Below, piece after piece: positions 1 through 10,971 of a stretch of 64,000 nucleotides of DNA. Both the position numbers and the translations under genes were made by a program. The stretch is from positions 1,769,347 to 1,833,346 of the forward strand of contig CM055892.1 in the NCBI GenBank assembly GCA_029582165.1, written 5' to 3'. The notes under the pieces are model-generated. The model saw only the letters and a program-made list of their open reading frames with translations. It had not been told where the DNA came from and did not search any database. Numbering within the stretch: position 1 is the stretch's first letter; each line of letters starts with the position of its first letter. The DNA is from Portulaca oleracea. Taxonomy: Eukaryota > Streptophyta > Magnoliopsida > Caryophyllales > Portulacaceae.

Positions 1-3000
1 CTATTGGGCTCTAAAAGAAAACACCACCCCAGTTTGATAAGATGGGAATCCTTCAAAGCACTCATGCCCCGGATTCCCACCCCCCTCCACATTTTTAGTT
101 ATTTGAAGGGTGTGAAGATTAACGGATGATTTTTCTTGGGTTGACAAAGCGACCCCAAATAAATTTCTTGACTTTTCTATTTAACGTTTTACAAACCGAT
201 TTGGGAAAGCATGCCTTACATCCTATAGGTTGGGATAGCGGTGACCGTAGAGTTAACCAGTACTGTATCCCCTCCAGCCAAAGAGAGGAAACAAGCCCTC
301 CACTCCGCTTGCCTTTTATCCTGTCTTTTGAGGAGGTGAGCGAAAGTTGATTTTTGAAGAGAGATGTTAGGAAACCATAGATTTAGGATCAAGGATGTTT
401 CCATTCCTGACATATTTAGTTTTAAGGATCGAAGTCTATACACTATTTGGTTCTAAAAGAAAACACCACCCCAGTTTGATAAGATGGGAATCCTTCAAAC
501 CACCCCATTTTTTTCTTTGGGTTGACAAACCGCCCCAAATAAATTTCCTGACTTTTCTGTCCAACGTATCACAAACCAAGTTGAGAAGCTGCACTGTTTA
601 CATCATATAGGTTGGAATAGCGGTGGCCGTAGCGTTAACAAGTATTGTATCCCCTCTAGCCAAAGAGAGGAAACGAGCCCTCCACTCCGCTAGCCTTCTA
701 TCGTGTCTTTTGAGGAGGTGAGCGAAAGTTGATTTTTGTAGAGAGATGTTTGGAAACCCTAGATTTGAGGAGGTGAGCGAAAGTTGATTTTTTCCATTCC
801 TGACATATTTAGTTTTAAGGATCGACGCCCGTACACTATTGGGCTCAAAAAGAAAACACCTTCCCAACTTGATAAGATGGGAATCCTTCAAAGCATCCAT
901 GCCCCAGATTCCCAACCCACCCTAATTTTTAGTATTTGAAGGGTGTGAAAATAAACCAGATGATTTTTTATCTTCGGGTTGTCAAATCGCCCCAAATGAG
1001 TTTCCTGACCTTTCTGTCTAACTTATCAAAAACCAATTTGAGAAGCTGCACTGTTTACATTCTATAGGTTAGAATAGCAGTGACCATAGAGTTAACTAGT
1101 GTATCCCCTCCAACCAAAGAGAGGAGTTGACTCGTCCACTCCGCTAGCCTTTTATCATGTCTTTTGAGATGGTGAGCGAAAGTTGATTTTTGTAGAGAGA
1201 TGTTTGGAAACCTTAGATTTAGGATTAAGGATGTTTCCATTCCTGACATATTTAGTTTCAAGGATCGAAGCCCATACACCATAGGGCTCTAAAAGAAAAC
1301 ACCACCCCAGTTTGATAAGATGGGAATCCTTCAAAGCACTCATGCCCCGGATTCCCACCCCCCTCCTCATTTTTAGTTATTTGAAGGGTGTGACGGTTAA
1401 CCAGATGATTTTTTCTTCGGGTTGACAAACGACCCCAAATAAATTTCTTGACTTTTCTATCTAACGTTTTACAAACCGATTTGGGAAATTGCACTGTTTA
1501 CATCCTATAGGTTGGGATAGCGGAGACCGTAGAGTTAAGCAGTATTGTATCCCCTCCAGGCAAAGACAGGAAACGAGCCCTCCACTCCGCTAGCCTTTTG
1601 TCCTGTCTTTTGAGGAGGTGAGCGAAAGTTGATTTTTGTAGAGAGATGTTTGGAAACCCTAGATTGAGGATTAAGGATGTTTCCATTCCTGACATATTTA
1701 TTTTAAGGATCGAAGCCCATACACTATTGGGCTCTAAAAGAAAACACCACCCCATTTTGATAAGATGGGAATCCTTCAAAGTACTCATGCCCCGGATTCC
1801 CAACCCGCCCTAATTTTCAGTTATTAGAAGGGTGTGACGGTTAACCAGATGATTTTTTTCTTCGGGTTGACAAACCCACTCAAATACATTTCTTGACTTT
1901 TCTGTCTATCGTATCACAAACCAATTTGGGAAGCTGCACGTTTTACATCCTATAGGTTGGGATATCGGTGACCGTAGAGTTAACCAGTGTATCCCCTCTA
2001 GCCAAAGAGAGGAAACGAGCCCTCCACTCCGCTAGCCTTTTATCCTCTCTTTTGAGGAGGTGATCGAAAGTTGATTTTTGTACAGAGATGTTTGGAAACC
2101 TTAAATTTAGGATCAAGGATGTTTCCATTCTTGCCATATTTAGTTTTAAGGATCGAAACCCATACACTATCGGGCTCTAAAAGAAAATACCATCCCAGTT
2201 TGATAAGATGGGAATCCTTCAAAACTCTCATACCCCGGATTCCCAACTCACCCTCATTTTTAGTTATTTGTAGGGTATGACAATTAACCAGATGATTTTT
2301 TTTTCTTTGGGTTGATAAACCGCCCCGAATGAATTTACTGACTTTTCTGTCTAACGTATCACAAACCAATTTGGGAAGCTGCACTGTTTGCGTCCTTTAG
2401 GTTGTGATAGCGGTGATCGTAGAGTTAACTAGTGTATCCCGTCCTGCCAAAGAGAGGCAACAAGCCTTTCACCCCCCTAGCCTTTTATCCGCTCTTTTGA
2501 GGACGTGAGAGAAAGTTGATTTTTGTGGTGTGATGTTTGGAAACCCTAGATTTAGGATTAAGGATTTTTACATTCCTGACATATTTCGTTTTAAGGATCG
2601 AAGCCCATACACTATTGGGCTCTAAAAGAAAACACCACCCCAATTTGATAAGATGGGAATCCTTCAATGCACCCATGCCCTAGATTCCCAACCCGCCCTC
2701 ATTTTTAGTTATTTGAAGGGTGTGACGATAAACCAAATGATTTTTTTTCTTCAGGTTGACAAACCGCCCCAAATGAGTTTCCTGACTTTTCTGTCTAACG
2801 TATCACAAAACAATTTAGGAAGCTGGACTGTTTACATCCTATAGGTTGGGATAGCAGTGACCATAGAGTTAACTAGTGTATCCCCTACAGCCAAAGAGAG
2901 GAAACGTGTCGTCCACTCCGCTAGCGTTTTATCCGCTCTTTTGAGGACGTGAGCGAAAGTTGATTTTTATAGAGAGATGTTTGGAAACCCTAGATGTAGT

Positions 3001-3262
3001 ATCAAGGATGTTTCCATTCCTTACATATTTAGCATTAAGGATCGAAGCCCATACACAATTTGGCTCTAAAATAAAACACCACCCCAGTTTGATAAGATTG
3101 GAATCCTTCAAAGCTCTCATACCCCGGATTCCCAACCCACCCTCATTTTTAGTTATTTGAAGGGTATGACGATTAACTAGATGATTTTTTTCTTTTGGGT
3201 TCACAAACTACCCCAAATGAATTTCAAGACTTTTTTGTATAACGTATCAGAAACCAAATCAG
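1..3262 (-). repeat. Tandem array of ~445-bp units derived from a LINE reverse transcriptase
   Basis: At least eight head-to-tail copies of one segment. The anchor ATAGGTTGG or a close variant falls near 225, 607, 1064, 1507, 1952, 2397, 2841 and 3285, giving spacings of 382, 457, 443, 445, 445, 444 and 444. On the minus strand each unit encodes the C-terminal part of a plant LINE reverse transcriptase: KSTFAHLLKRxDKRLAEW, then LSLAGGDTLVNSTVTAIPTY, then a KKNHLVNRHTLQITKNEGG block, then IKLGWCFLLEPNSVWASIL. Stops and small indels are spread through the copies, so none looks functional. The copy before 607 has lost about 70 bp, and the next has a short internal duplication (764-800). The array runs off the left edge. 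The repeat is seen directly; the RT assignment is family knowledge. Confidence 0.9.
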
Positions 3263-3266
3263 GAAG

Positions 3267-4420
3267 CTACGTTATTTTAATCCTATAGGTTGGTATAGCG
3301 GTGACCGTAGAGTTAACCAGTGTATCCGGTCCAGCCAAAGATAGGCAACGAGCCTTCCACCCCGCTAGCCTTTTATCCGCTCTTTTGAGGATGTGAGCGA
3401 AAGTTGATTTCGTAACTTGGGTTTGAAGAAAAACTCCCAAATATTTCCCCAAATCGTCAGTATGCCCTCTCTCGATAATGTTGTAGATGTCATTCCTAGA
3501 AGCTGTGTTGATATTCACCTTCTACCTTGAAGCCCGATAGAAAGTGTTAAGGCCTTCCCGGACAAGGGATGCTTCATCTCTAGTCGCCTCAATGAAGCGG
3601 ATAACATCGTAAACAAAGAAGAGTCTCGAGATCGAAGAAACACCCCTATATACTCGAATTGATTCAACTCCATCTGCTACACATTTTGTTCAACAAGTTG
3701 AGAAAATATTTCAGTACACAAAACAAATAGGTAAGGCGACAGAGGGTCGCCTTGACGAACCCCCCTTACGGCGTAAGACCTCTAAAGTTTCACCATTCCA
3801 CAATAGACTTAGGCTACCCATAGTAATAAGATGTTTGATAATCAAAACCAGCTTGTGTTCTAAGTCCATGTAATGTAGTCTATGCTCAATGAAAGCCTAG
3901 CTTAGCCTATCATAGGCTTTCTCGAGGTCGAGCTTCAGTGTCACCCATCCCACATTCCCCCTTTTATTTTTCATGGAACAGATCATCTTTTTCATGACGA
4001 TGACATTATCACTAATACGCCTCCTAGGCGCAAAGCTATCATGGTACGACGAGACAAGATCCGCAATTACCAACTTCAATCTCTGAATAACACTCTTGGT
4101 TATGGTTTTGTAGGCAACGTTACAAAGCCTAATTGGTCTAAATTGAGTTACAAGCTCCGTGCAATCAACCTTCGGGATGAACGCTAAGAAGATGTTATTC
4201 AACACCTCCAGCATCTGCCCGCCAAGATTAACACACTAACAAAATGATTGTCTAACCACGCCCCAGAACCCGTAAAAGCAAAGGGGTTGGAACCCATCGG
4301 GGCCGGGAGTCTTAATCAGCTTTATACTCTTTGTGGACGTCTAGATCTCATTTGGGGCAAACGGAATTCCCATTACCGGCCACTTTTTCGGATTGATTTT
4401 TGGGAAACAGCCCTAGTGCA
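3267..4420 (-). pseudogene. LINE ORF2 reverse transcriptase domain, degenerate
   Basis: Minus-strand fragments in several frames give the ordered motifs of a plant L1-type reverse transcriptase. Near 4290-4300 is TPGPDGFQPLCFYGFW. From 4214 to 3897 come FRPIRLCNVAYKTITK, then a DSFAPRRRISDN-like box, then KLDLEKAYDRLS. Near 3790-3700, [19 protein letters not shown] is readable with a frame change. Near 3600-3620 the polymerase box reads LFFVYDVI where FADDVI-like is expected, so a catalytic aspartate is lost. At 3518-3267 are DDLGKYLGVFL and the KSTFAHILKR segment that is also the first unit of the tandem array. Frameshifts and stops make it a dead copy. It lies downstream, in sense orientation, of the endonuclease part. 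Confidence 0.88.
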
Positions 4421-4745
4421 TTAGGTCCTGTTGACAAATATCTTTATGAGGAGTATAGTGCCTTAAAATGCTCATTTGGAAAAGATCAAATTGCCTCTTG
4501 CTCATAGGTCCACTTCCCATATGTATCCTTCAAGGCTTCCAACCTATTACGTCAACACCGAATAATGGTCCTTGTTTGAAAATATTGAGTATTTTGGTCA
4601 TAGGTCCACTGCCCATCTGTATCCTTCATGGCTTCCACCCTATTTCCTCTTGGTCATAGAGAAGCTCAGTTTGATTCAAAGTGACATTGAGCTCATTTTT
4701 GAGATCTGGCTCCAGGTTTATGAGGAATCTGTTTGGTTGACCTGC
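4421..4745 (-). pseudogene. LINE ORF2 linker between endonuclease and RT, with a 96-bp-offset duplication
   Basis: The minus strand reads NLEPDLKNELNVTLNQTELLYDQEE with tolerated gaps, which resembles the connector that precedes the RT core in plant LINEs. About 46 bp are repeated with an offset of 96 bp: 4503-4548 and 4599-4644 both read approximately CATAGGTCCACT.CCCAT.TGTATCCTTCA.GGCTTCCA. This is an internal duplication within the dead element. Assignment rests on position between the endonuclease and RT domains and on weak similarity. Confidence 0.55.
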
Positions 4746-4753
4746 CAATGCCT

Positions 4754-5077
4754 CCTACTAGCAGTGGTAAAAAATCGGGTTCGGCTCAAACCAGGTTCGA
4801 ACAATGCGGACATTCAGACAAAATCCTCAAACTTGAACCATGTCCGAATTTCTACATTTTTGTGGTGTCCAAACCCAGACCCGAATTGCCTGAATTTGTC
4901 TGGACCCGGAATTGTTTGAATATGACAAAACCCGGATTTACACTAAATTTATACATAACTCCAATATTTTGTCAGAATTCTAGTGTTCGGACACTGTCCG
5001 AACCCAAATTTGACACAAAATTCGGACGTCCGAATTTCTTTCACCCAAATCCGAACCCGACTCGATTTTGAATTGGA
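4754..5077. mobile_element. CCGAACCCG-rich insertion, probably a hAT-like non-autonomous fragment
   Basis: This stretch interrupts the LINE endonuclease right after its SDH motif and is made of degenerate repeats of CCGAACCCG, CGGGTTCGG and related words. The same style of sequence fills the well-bounded hAT-type element at 19733-20008. A possible left end is CAGTGGTAAAAAATCGGG near 4762, but no matching right terminus or target duplication is visible, so the ends are uncertain. It has no coding capacity; the short plus-strand reading frames here are by-products of the simple composition. Confidence 0.5.
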
Positions 5078-5764
5078 CATGGTCAGAGTAATTGCGGACC
5101 AGGTGCTTCACTGCCCCCTCAGGACACATGGTACACCAATGCACATTAATATTGATCCTATCAAGCCCGTCATTATTACGCGTTTCCATCGAGCTTCCTT
5201 TGACCCAAATGAACTTTAGATCGATGAAAGCCAAATCAATAAGTCCAATATTCTCAGCCCAATATCTGAAATTCTCACAATGTTGTTCCATGACTATGAT
5301 CCCTTTCAGTCATCGATAATGTACCATTGAAATCACCCACCAATAACCAAGGAAGGTTCGAACCCTCCACAAAAGTTGAGCAAAGGGTTCCTCAATTCCT
5401 CTTTTCAGCCCTGAATCGATCTAGAGTATACAATAGTGAGCAACCAGGTAGTAGTGTTCTTTTTCTTGACCTTGACTTTAGTAGTCAAGAATTGGTCTTG
5501 TGCCTCTAGGATGTCTAAGTGAACAACATTAGAATTCAAGAGAAGTCAAATCTCGCCTCGGAATTCTCGAGGCTTAATTCAAAACCAAGAATGGATCCCA
5601 ATCTTTCGACATACATGCTCCGCTCTTTCCCCACTAATGTGCATTTCGAGGAAGGCCTGGATTTAAGAATGATAACGCCTAGTGTAGTCTCGAAGGTTGT
5701 ACAAAAAGTCTTGGTTACCAACACCTTTAACATTCCAAATCAATAACTAGGTATCAAGATCTTG
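5072..5764 (-). pseudogene. LINE ORF2 apurinic-type endonuclease domain, degenerate
   Basis: Read on the minus strand from about 5760, the start of plant LINE ORF2 is recognisable as LLIWNVKGVGNQDFLYNLRD. It is followed in another frame by a stretch ending in NSNVVHLDILEAQDQF, with a stop where the tryptophan of GIWLLW is expected. Next come the core motif LPWLLVGDFNGTLS (about 5320-5370), then FRYWAENIGLIDLAFIDLKFIWVKG and finally AVKHLVRNYSDH (5291-5078). The order WN.KG.GN, GDFN, GLIDL and SDH is that of the AP endonuclease that nicks target DNA for LINE integration. In-frame stops and frameshifts show it is inactive. Confidence 0.85.
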
Positions 5765-6795
5765 AGAAATCTCCCCAACGAGGGGAGTTGAAGACCTTGA
5801 ATGACTATCTATAAACAAAACCGTGGAGAAAACCCTAAGAAAAGGAGGAGGTGAGCACAACTCAAGAGCTATTGGTAGATTGAGCATTCCGCTCAACTCC
5901 TCTTTTACTCGGGCTACGCAACCCATCTACTTCCATCCCATTAACCTCTAAGAACCTTTTGTTAAGGTTTGGGATCGATATCTATGATTTCCTCTTTAAG
6001 AGATCTATCTTGGGGTGGCCCACACCACGTATTCAGCCCTCAATCACTAGGGTTGCCTTTCCCGAACACACCTCGTCGGCCGACCGAATTTGTGGGCTTC
6101 TAACCCACTTGATGCCCCGTCTTTTGGGGCGAATTTCTTAAAGACCACCCTTCTCTTCTGTGGATAGTTATCACCGTAGTCACATTTTGTTTTCCACCTT
6201 CAACATTTGGGTCCGACCTAAACACTACATGTTTCTCCCTTCCTTTAGGTTGCTCTTTAGACTATCTGTCCCTACCTCCAAGGTGCACACTTTGACTTTT
6301 CAATTGGGTTTCGGGCCCACTAGTAGTCCAAGGAACATTCTCCTTATCCTAATTAGGTTTGGTATCCTTTTGGATACTCTGGCTAACTTTAGGTACCGAA
6401 GATTTCTATAATTCCCTAATTGGGGATACCTCACCATGGAAATTAGAGAATTTCTCCTCAATTACATATAGCACTATTGTGCAATCTTCTACATTTTCAT
6501 CACCTTCCAAATTTTCAAGTCCACTAAACCTCGACCCAGAACCGCTAGAATGGGTTGGTTTTGATCCTATGAGTTGATCATGTTTAATTACATCACTACT
6601 AGCGCCACTAGCCGATGCCTATTTCAAAACCTCCACAACTGGCGCCTCCCCAGACTCCCGGTCTGAGTTTTCTATAATGACGGGTCTGACGACCGAAGCG
6701 ATCTGCTTATTGGACTTCTGCCAGATAGTTCACTTCACCAACATCCAACTTCAACATTTCTCCGTCTCTTCAGGAGCCTTACGAGGTTCATGGTT
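5765..6795 (-). pseudogene. LINE ORF1 tail and ORF1-ORF2 spacer, no intact reading frame
   Basis: This 1-kb stretch lies between the zinc-finger end of ORF1 and the start of the ORF2 endonuclease. In plant LINEs it encodes the poorly conserved C-terminal tail of ORF1. I see no conserved motif, and the plus-strand open frames here do not resemble known proteins. It is assigned only by its position between two recognised parts of the same element. Confidence 0.5.
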
Positions 6796-7520
6796 CTATG
6801 CTGGGCTTAGATCTCTGTCATCCCCTTCTACTTCAAGGGGATGGATTTCGGAAAGATAGGATTCTTCTTTGTGACCATGTTTGCCGCGATGAAAACATAT
6901 CATATTTAACCTTTCATTTTGAATTTTCCATATCCTACCATGGAGGCGTAATTTAGACAACAGAGGTTTTGATAGGTCAATCTCCACACACATTCGTGCG
7001 AATTGACCTCTCTCAACTTGGGTCGTCTTGTTATCCAATCGAATAACTCTTCCAATTTTTTTCTCCAAGCTTTTGGAGAAGGAATGTTTTGTTGAATAAT
7101 TCAACGTTGAGTCTCGTAACCTTAACCCAAGCCAACAATGTGGTGATCTTATCATTTTCTAGGACAAAGTTTGGTGTCTATTCCCTAACTACGAGGTAGT
7201 TATCACTTATTATCCACGAGCCATCTAACAAAACATGTTTGTAATCCTCCTTTAGCGAGAACCTTGCCACATAATAGTTAATGCCTACATCGATCAAGGA
7301 ATAATCCCCTCGAACTGCCTGCTTTGGGCGTAATATCTTCTTCACCGTCATATAGCTGACCCCTTTGTCTAATATCTTAACGATTAAGGCCATTCTCCAA
7401 GGTTGCCTCAGGGAACGCTTCTCCTGTGCTAAAAGCATGAAAGTGGGACATTCTGGATCATTACGTTCTAATGCCTCATCATCCTTGAAGTGGTCGTAGT
7501 ATTTCTCTTCCCATACTAGG
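6796..7520 (-). pseudogene. LINE ORF1 (DUF4283 plus CCHC-type zinc knuckle), 3' part
   Basis: Two adjoining minus-strand frames carry the nucleic-acid-binding protein of plant LINEs. Frame 7520-7178 gives PLVWEEKYYDHFKDDEAL, then WRMALIVKILDKGVSYMTVKK and the DUF4283 end VARFSLKEDYKHVLLDGSWII. Frame 7155-6796 gives GRVIRLDNKTTQVERGQFARMCVEIDLSKPL followed by ICFHRGKHGHKEES, a damaged CCHC zinc knuckle (expected C..C....H....C; the second cysteine is replaced by arginine and the last by serine). The protein would coat LINE RNA. The first part of the same ORF lies 11.7 kb away at 19189-19424, separated by element E1. Confidence 0.85.
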
Positions 7521-9040
7521 GGTAAAGGTGGTTTGTTGAACCGGTTTTTATCGTTCTTCTCAGGGAGCGAGGGGCCTTGGTCATAGAACCTTGGTCAAAG
7601 CTTGGTCAAGGGAAGGAAATGGGCTTCGGTGGCTTTTCGGGATGCGAATGGGGATAAAGAAATGGGTTTTGCAACAAGGGAATAATAAGGAGGGAGAATC
7701 AAGTGGCAATTCCGTTAGAAAATACCCACCGAGCATCCTCTCTCGAGGATAGTCCGGATTAACTTGCCCAAAGTCCACCACGGACCTGGAGGGTTAATGA
7801 AACAGAATTCCCTAGTTAACCTCCGTACACTTTGGTGGGTGAGCATTAACTATCCCATCTCCTACCTTCCAACATAAGTGTTAGATGGATTCGGGAGCTC
7901 TCGATCCCAAATACATACCGCTTGAGGGAAGGATAGGAGTGGGAAATTGATTTCCCAACTAATTACTCAATAAAATTGCTAACCCAAACGTAATCACCCA
8001 TTCACACACTTAATGACCCCCTAACCCATAGGGTTTCTAGCCACTAATCATGATTAAAACTATGCAAATAACATCAAAACCAACCCTAAGCATGAATTTT
8101 AACATCAACAATCACAAACAAGCAAAACAATGAAAGAGCAATCAAGGAAGCAATTAAAGTAATTAACAAGCAAGTGAATGAATTAACAAATATTAAAGTA
8201 AGGAGAGAACTCACCCAAAACAGTAGAAAAGAACAAGGAAGACAACGTAAATGATGATCCAAAGCAATCTCTCAATTGTTGAATCTTCAATCCTTGAATA
8301 CAACCCAAAATCCACTAAACCCTAGATTAATCCAAGCTAATCTCTCTCTAATCTCTCTCTAAAACTCACTAATCCAAGCTGAATGTAAAAGTCTTGATAT
8401 GGAAAGCTAACCCCCTAGAAAATCGTCAAAAGGAGCTTAAATACAAGGCAAAACAGTTGCCCAAAACACAACCATTTTGGCCGAGAATAATCGCTGAAAT
8501 GCAGGAGGTCGAGGGGGGGACGGGTGAGAAGTCCTGCCAGGCGATTCAGGGTTACGCAGGGTCGCGCGCGCGACCTGGCTTGGTCGCGAGGGTGACATGC
8601 CTCTGGCCAGGTAAGTGCTCTATGCTTGGCATTGCGTGGTGGGCGGCACCGCTGAGGTGACGGACGCTACAAGCTTGTAGCGGGTGGCACAAGAAACGTA
8701 GAAGGCGCTATGAATGCTGCTCCCTTCCCTTGTCTTCATTTCAAGGTTGTAAGGCCCGCTACAAGGACTATAGCGGGTGTTACACCTCTGCTTCACTTCA
8801 AGTATGAGGGAAGAAGTTCCCGGGTCAACTCCGCTTCGACTCTCGGCTCGACTTGGCTCGGGAAATCAGTCCGGATTCCCTAAAAAGCCTCAAATTAGCC
8901 TGTTTCCCTTGCTTTTGCTCCAAAGTTGCGAAAACCTACAAAACAACTAAAACACAAGTAAAAATGATGAAAAAGACTCGGAATCGCGCAAAAATAACAA
9001 GCTAAAAAACGATGTTTAGGCCTAAAATCAGGCCTAAACA
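7521..9040 (-). repeat. E1 3' LTR
   Basis: About 1.52 kb, closely matching 17712-19183. In sense orientation it starts TGTTTAGGCC at 9040, directly after the G-rich polypurine tract, and ends near 7521 where the last bases have decayed compared with the other copy (TGTGTAAGG expected). The first 28 sense bases form a perfect inverted repeat: arms TGTTTAGGCC and GGCCTAAACA at 9013-9040 with an 8-nt loop. A TATA-like TATTTAAGC lies at 8443-8435 on the minus strand. Upstream of it is a cluster of short palindromes, among them GGTCGCGCGCGCGACC (8560-8575) and CGCTACAAGCTTGTAGCG (8665-8682). Confidence 0.9.
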
Positions 9041-9077
9041 CCCCCCACACTTGAACTTTTGCTCATCCCGAGCAAAA
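9041..9077 (-). promoter_or_regulatory. E1 polypurine tract and adjacent hairpin
   Basis: The sense strand reads AAGTGTGGGGGG immediately before TGTTTAGG of the 3' LTR, the normal position and composition of the plus-strand primer. Just upstream in sense, at 9077-9057, is a hairpin with stem TTTTGCTC/GAGCAAAA and sense loop GGGAT. The equivalent site in E2 (40388-40425) has the same arrangement. Confidence 0.85.
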
Positions 9078-10971
9078 CAAAACAAAAAAATAATAAAAAC
9101 TAAACACCAACTCCTCTGTCGTGCAAGAAAACGAGTGCATTTAGCGTATGCACCAAGCTCTTTAAACCCCCTGGCAGCCCAGGTGGACGAGGTGGTCTCG
9201 TGAGGGTTTGTAGCGACTATACCCACAAAAGCCATGAAAGAAAAACGGGAAAGAAGAAAAGGTGAACAACCAAAAACAAAAACAAAACAAAACAAAAGAA
9301 GATATTCTCATTCCCAATCATGCACTTAGTTCCCCAACCCGCCTCAACAATCAAATGGAAGAAGCAAATATGAACAAACAAGGACACGAAGGTTGGAAAA
9401 CTGCCAATCCTTAAGGTTTTCAACCCCGACACTTCATGATGAGCAATAATCCTCGTGCACAAGTGCAAGTGGGCCTTAATCGATCCTTTCTAACCTAAGT
9501 CAGACAATCAAAGTCATTTTCATGCTCAAGCTTGGGATTATTGTCTATCCTAACTTCACTCTTTATTTTTCTTTCAACTTCTATTGTTCTTTTCTTTTTC
9601 TTTTTCTTTCACAACTCATTCTTTTCATTGCTTTTGCTTTTTCTTTTCTCTTTATTCTGCTTTCTCTTTTTTTCTTCACTCTTTTCTTTCTTTATTAAGC
9701 CTCACTCTAAATCCGTTTTGTAGATTTTAGGGCGTCGGCGTCGGTTTTTGCGGGAATCAGATCGGCCTTCGCAAAAGGTTTACCCTCCCTGATTCGGGTT
9801 GCTCCATACATAAACATTGTACTTAAGGGGTCTGGACGCCATCCACCCATACCAACCCTCATCGGTGGAACCAACAGTAGTTAATTAATTCATTAATTAG
9901 GGCGAGCAAGAGCATTAAACAACTCAAACTATCCAACTTTGGGAAAGAATTTCACAATCGGGGCGTGTAAGAAGTGAGGACTTTGCTTTCTCATTCCATA
10001 TCAATGTCTAATAGAGGTAATTCATGGTAGAAATCCTTCCCAAGGCCTATCGTTATCCATATCGGCCGCTTCTAAACGATTGCATTGGCCAATTAGACAA
10101 CTACCTACATAACTGTGAATGAAAGTATCTTCAAAAAGATAAAAAAACACTTTTGGGGGTTTTTCACAACCCTTTTCCCTTTTTTTCTTTTATTTCACAA
10201 AAAAATTTCAAAGTTTAGCAAAAAACTTAGAAAAAACAAAAACCAAAACGCTAGGTGATCGACCTTGAGCGAATATCCTCCCCGCCACACTTAAAATGTC
10301 ACAATGTTCTCATTGTGGGAAGGTGTCACAAGAAAAGGGTAGAGAACCTACAAAAAAAAACAACTAGCAAGTAAAAGTGGTGGCGACCCGAGCCTACACG
10401 GCTCCAACAGCAAAATAATCCCAACACAGACACTCAAAGGGGTTTGCCACCCAAAAAGAAAATCAAGCATGCAACATGGATCCAAGATATACACATTCTA
10501 AGAGAGCGGAAATAGGTTACCTCGAGGTCTTCAATTAGAACAAACCCAATTCGCGATCCAAGAAAACGTAACACTTTGGGTTAGGAATAAACAAGAAAAA
10601 CATAATATGTGTGAATGTTCACATGCAAGATCGAAAGAAAGACAAAGACAAAAATATATACAAGACACTAGAGACTAAAGAACTAAAGAAAAGCGAAAAT
10701 ATAAACAACATATACATTGATAAAGACTAACCTCCACCCCGAATCCCACACTTTTGAGGCGGGAATTTAGGGTGAAACAATTCTCCTAACCGGCCTTACC
10801 AATGATGAAGCAATAGATGCGAAACAACCAAACCAAGGGGTCAATGAACCCAATAAAACCAAACTAACCGACACACTTCCCCAACCTTCCCCATAAAGCA
10901 CCCCCCACACTTATGTACCACTACTAGGGTAAATCAAATCAATAAAGAGAGTAAAGTGGGGGTGGGGACAC
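9078..10971 (-). other. E1 3' non-coding region with an internal polypurine-like tract
   Basis: No protein similarity is visible. It contains a pyrimidine-rich (sense purine-rich) block at about 9555-9700. A second polypurine-like site at 10281-10290 (CCCGCCACAC on plus) is followed by the hairpin CACAATG-TTCT-CATTGTG at 10300-10317. A third site (CACCCCCCACACTTATG) begins near 10903. All three have counterparts in E2 at 40388, 41683 and 42328, so they are family features and not chance runs. It probably serves as the long 3' untranslated leader to the LTR seen in Athila-type elements. Confidence 0.7.

Noticed and set aside
1..3500. Many 60-110-codon frames on both strands as separate small genes
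   Set aside because: They repeat with the ~445-bp period and are fragments or antisense shadows of the RT-derived array.
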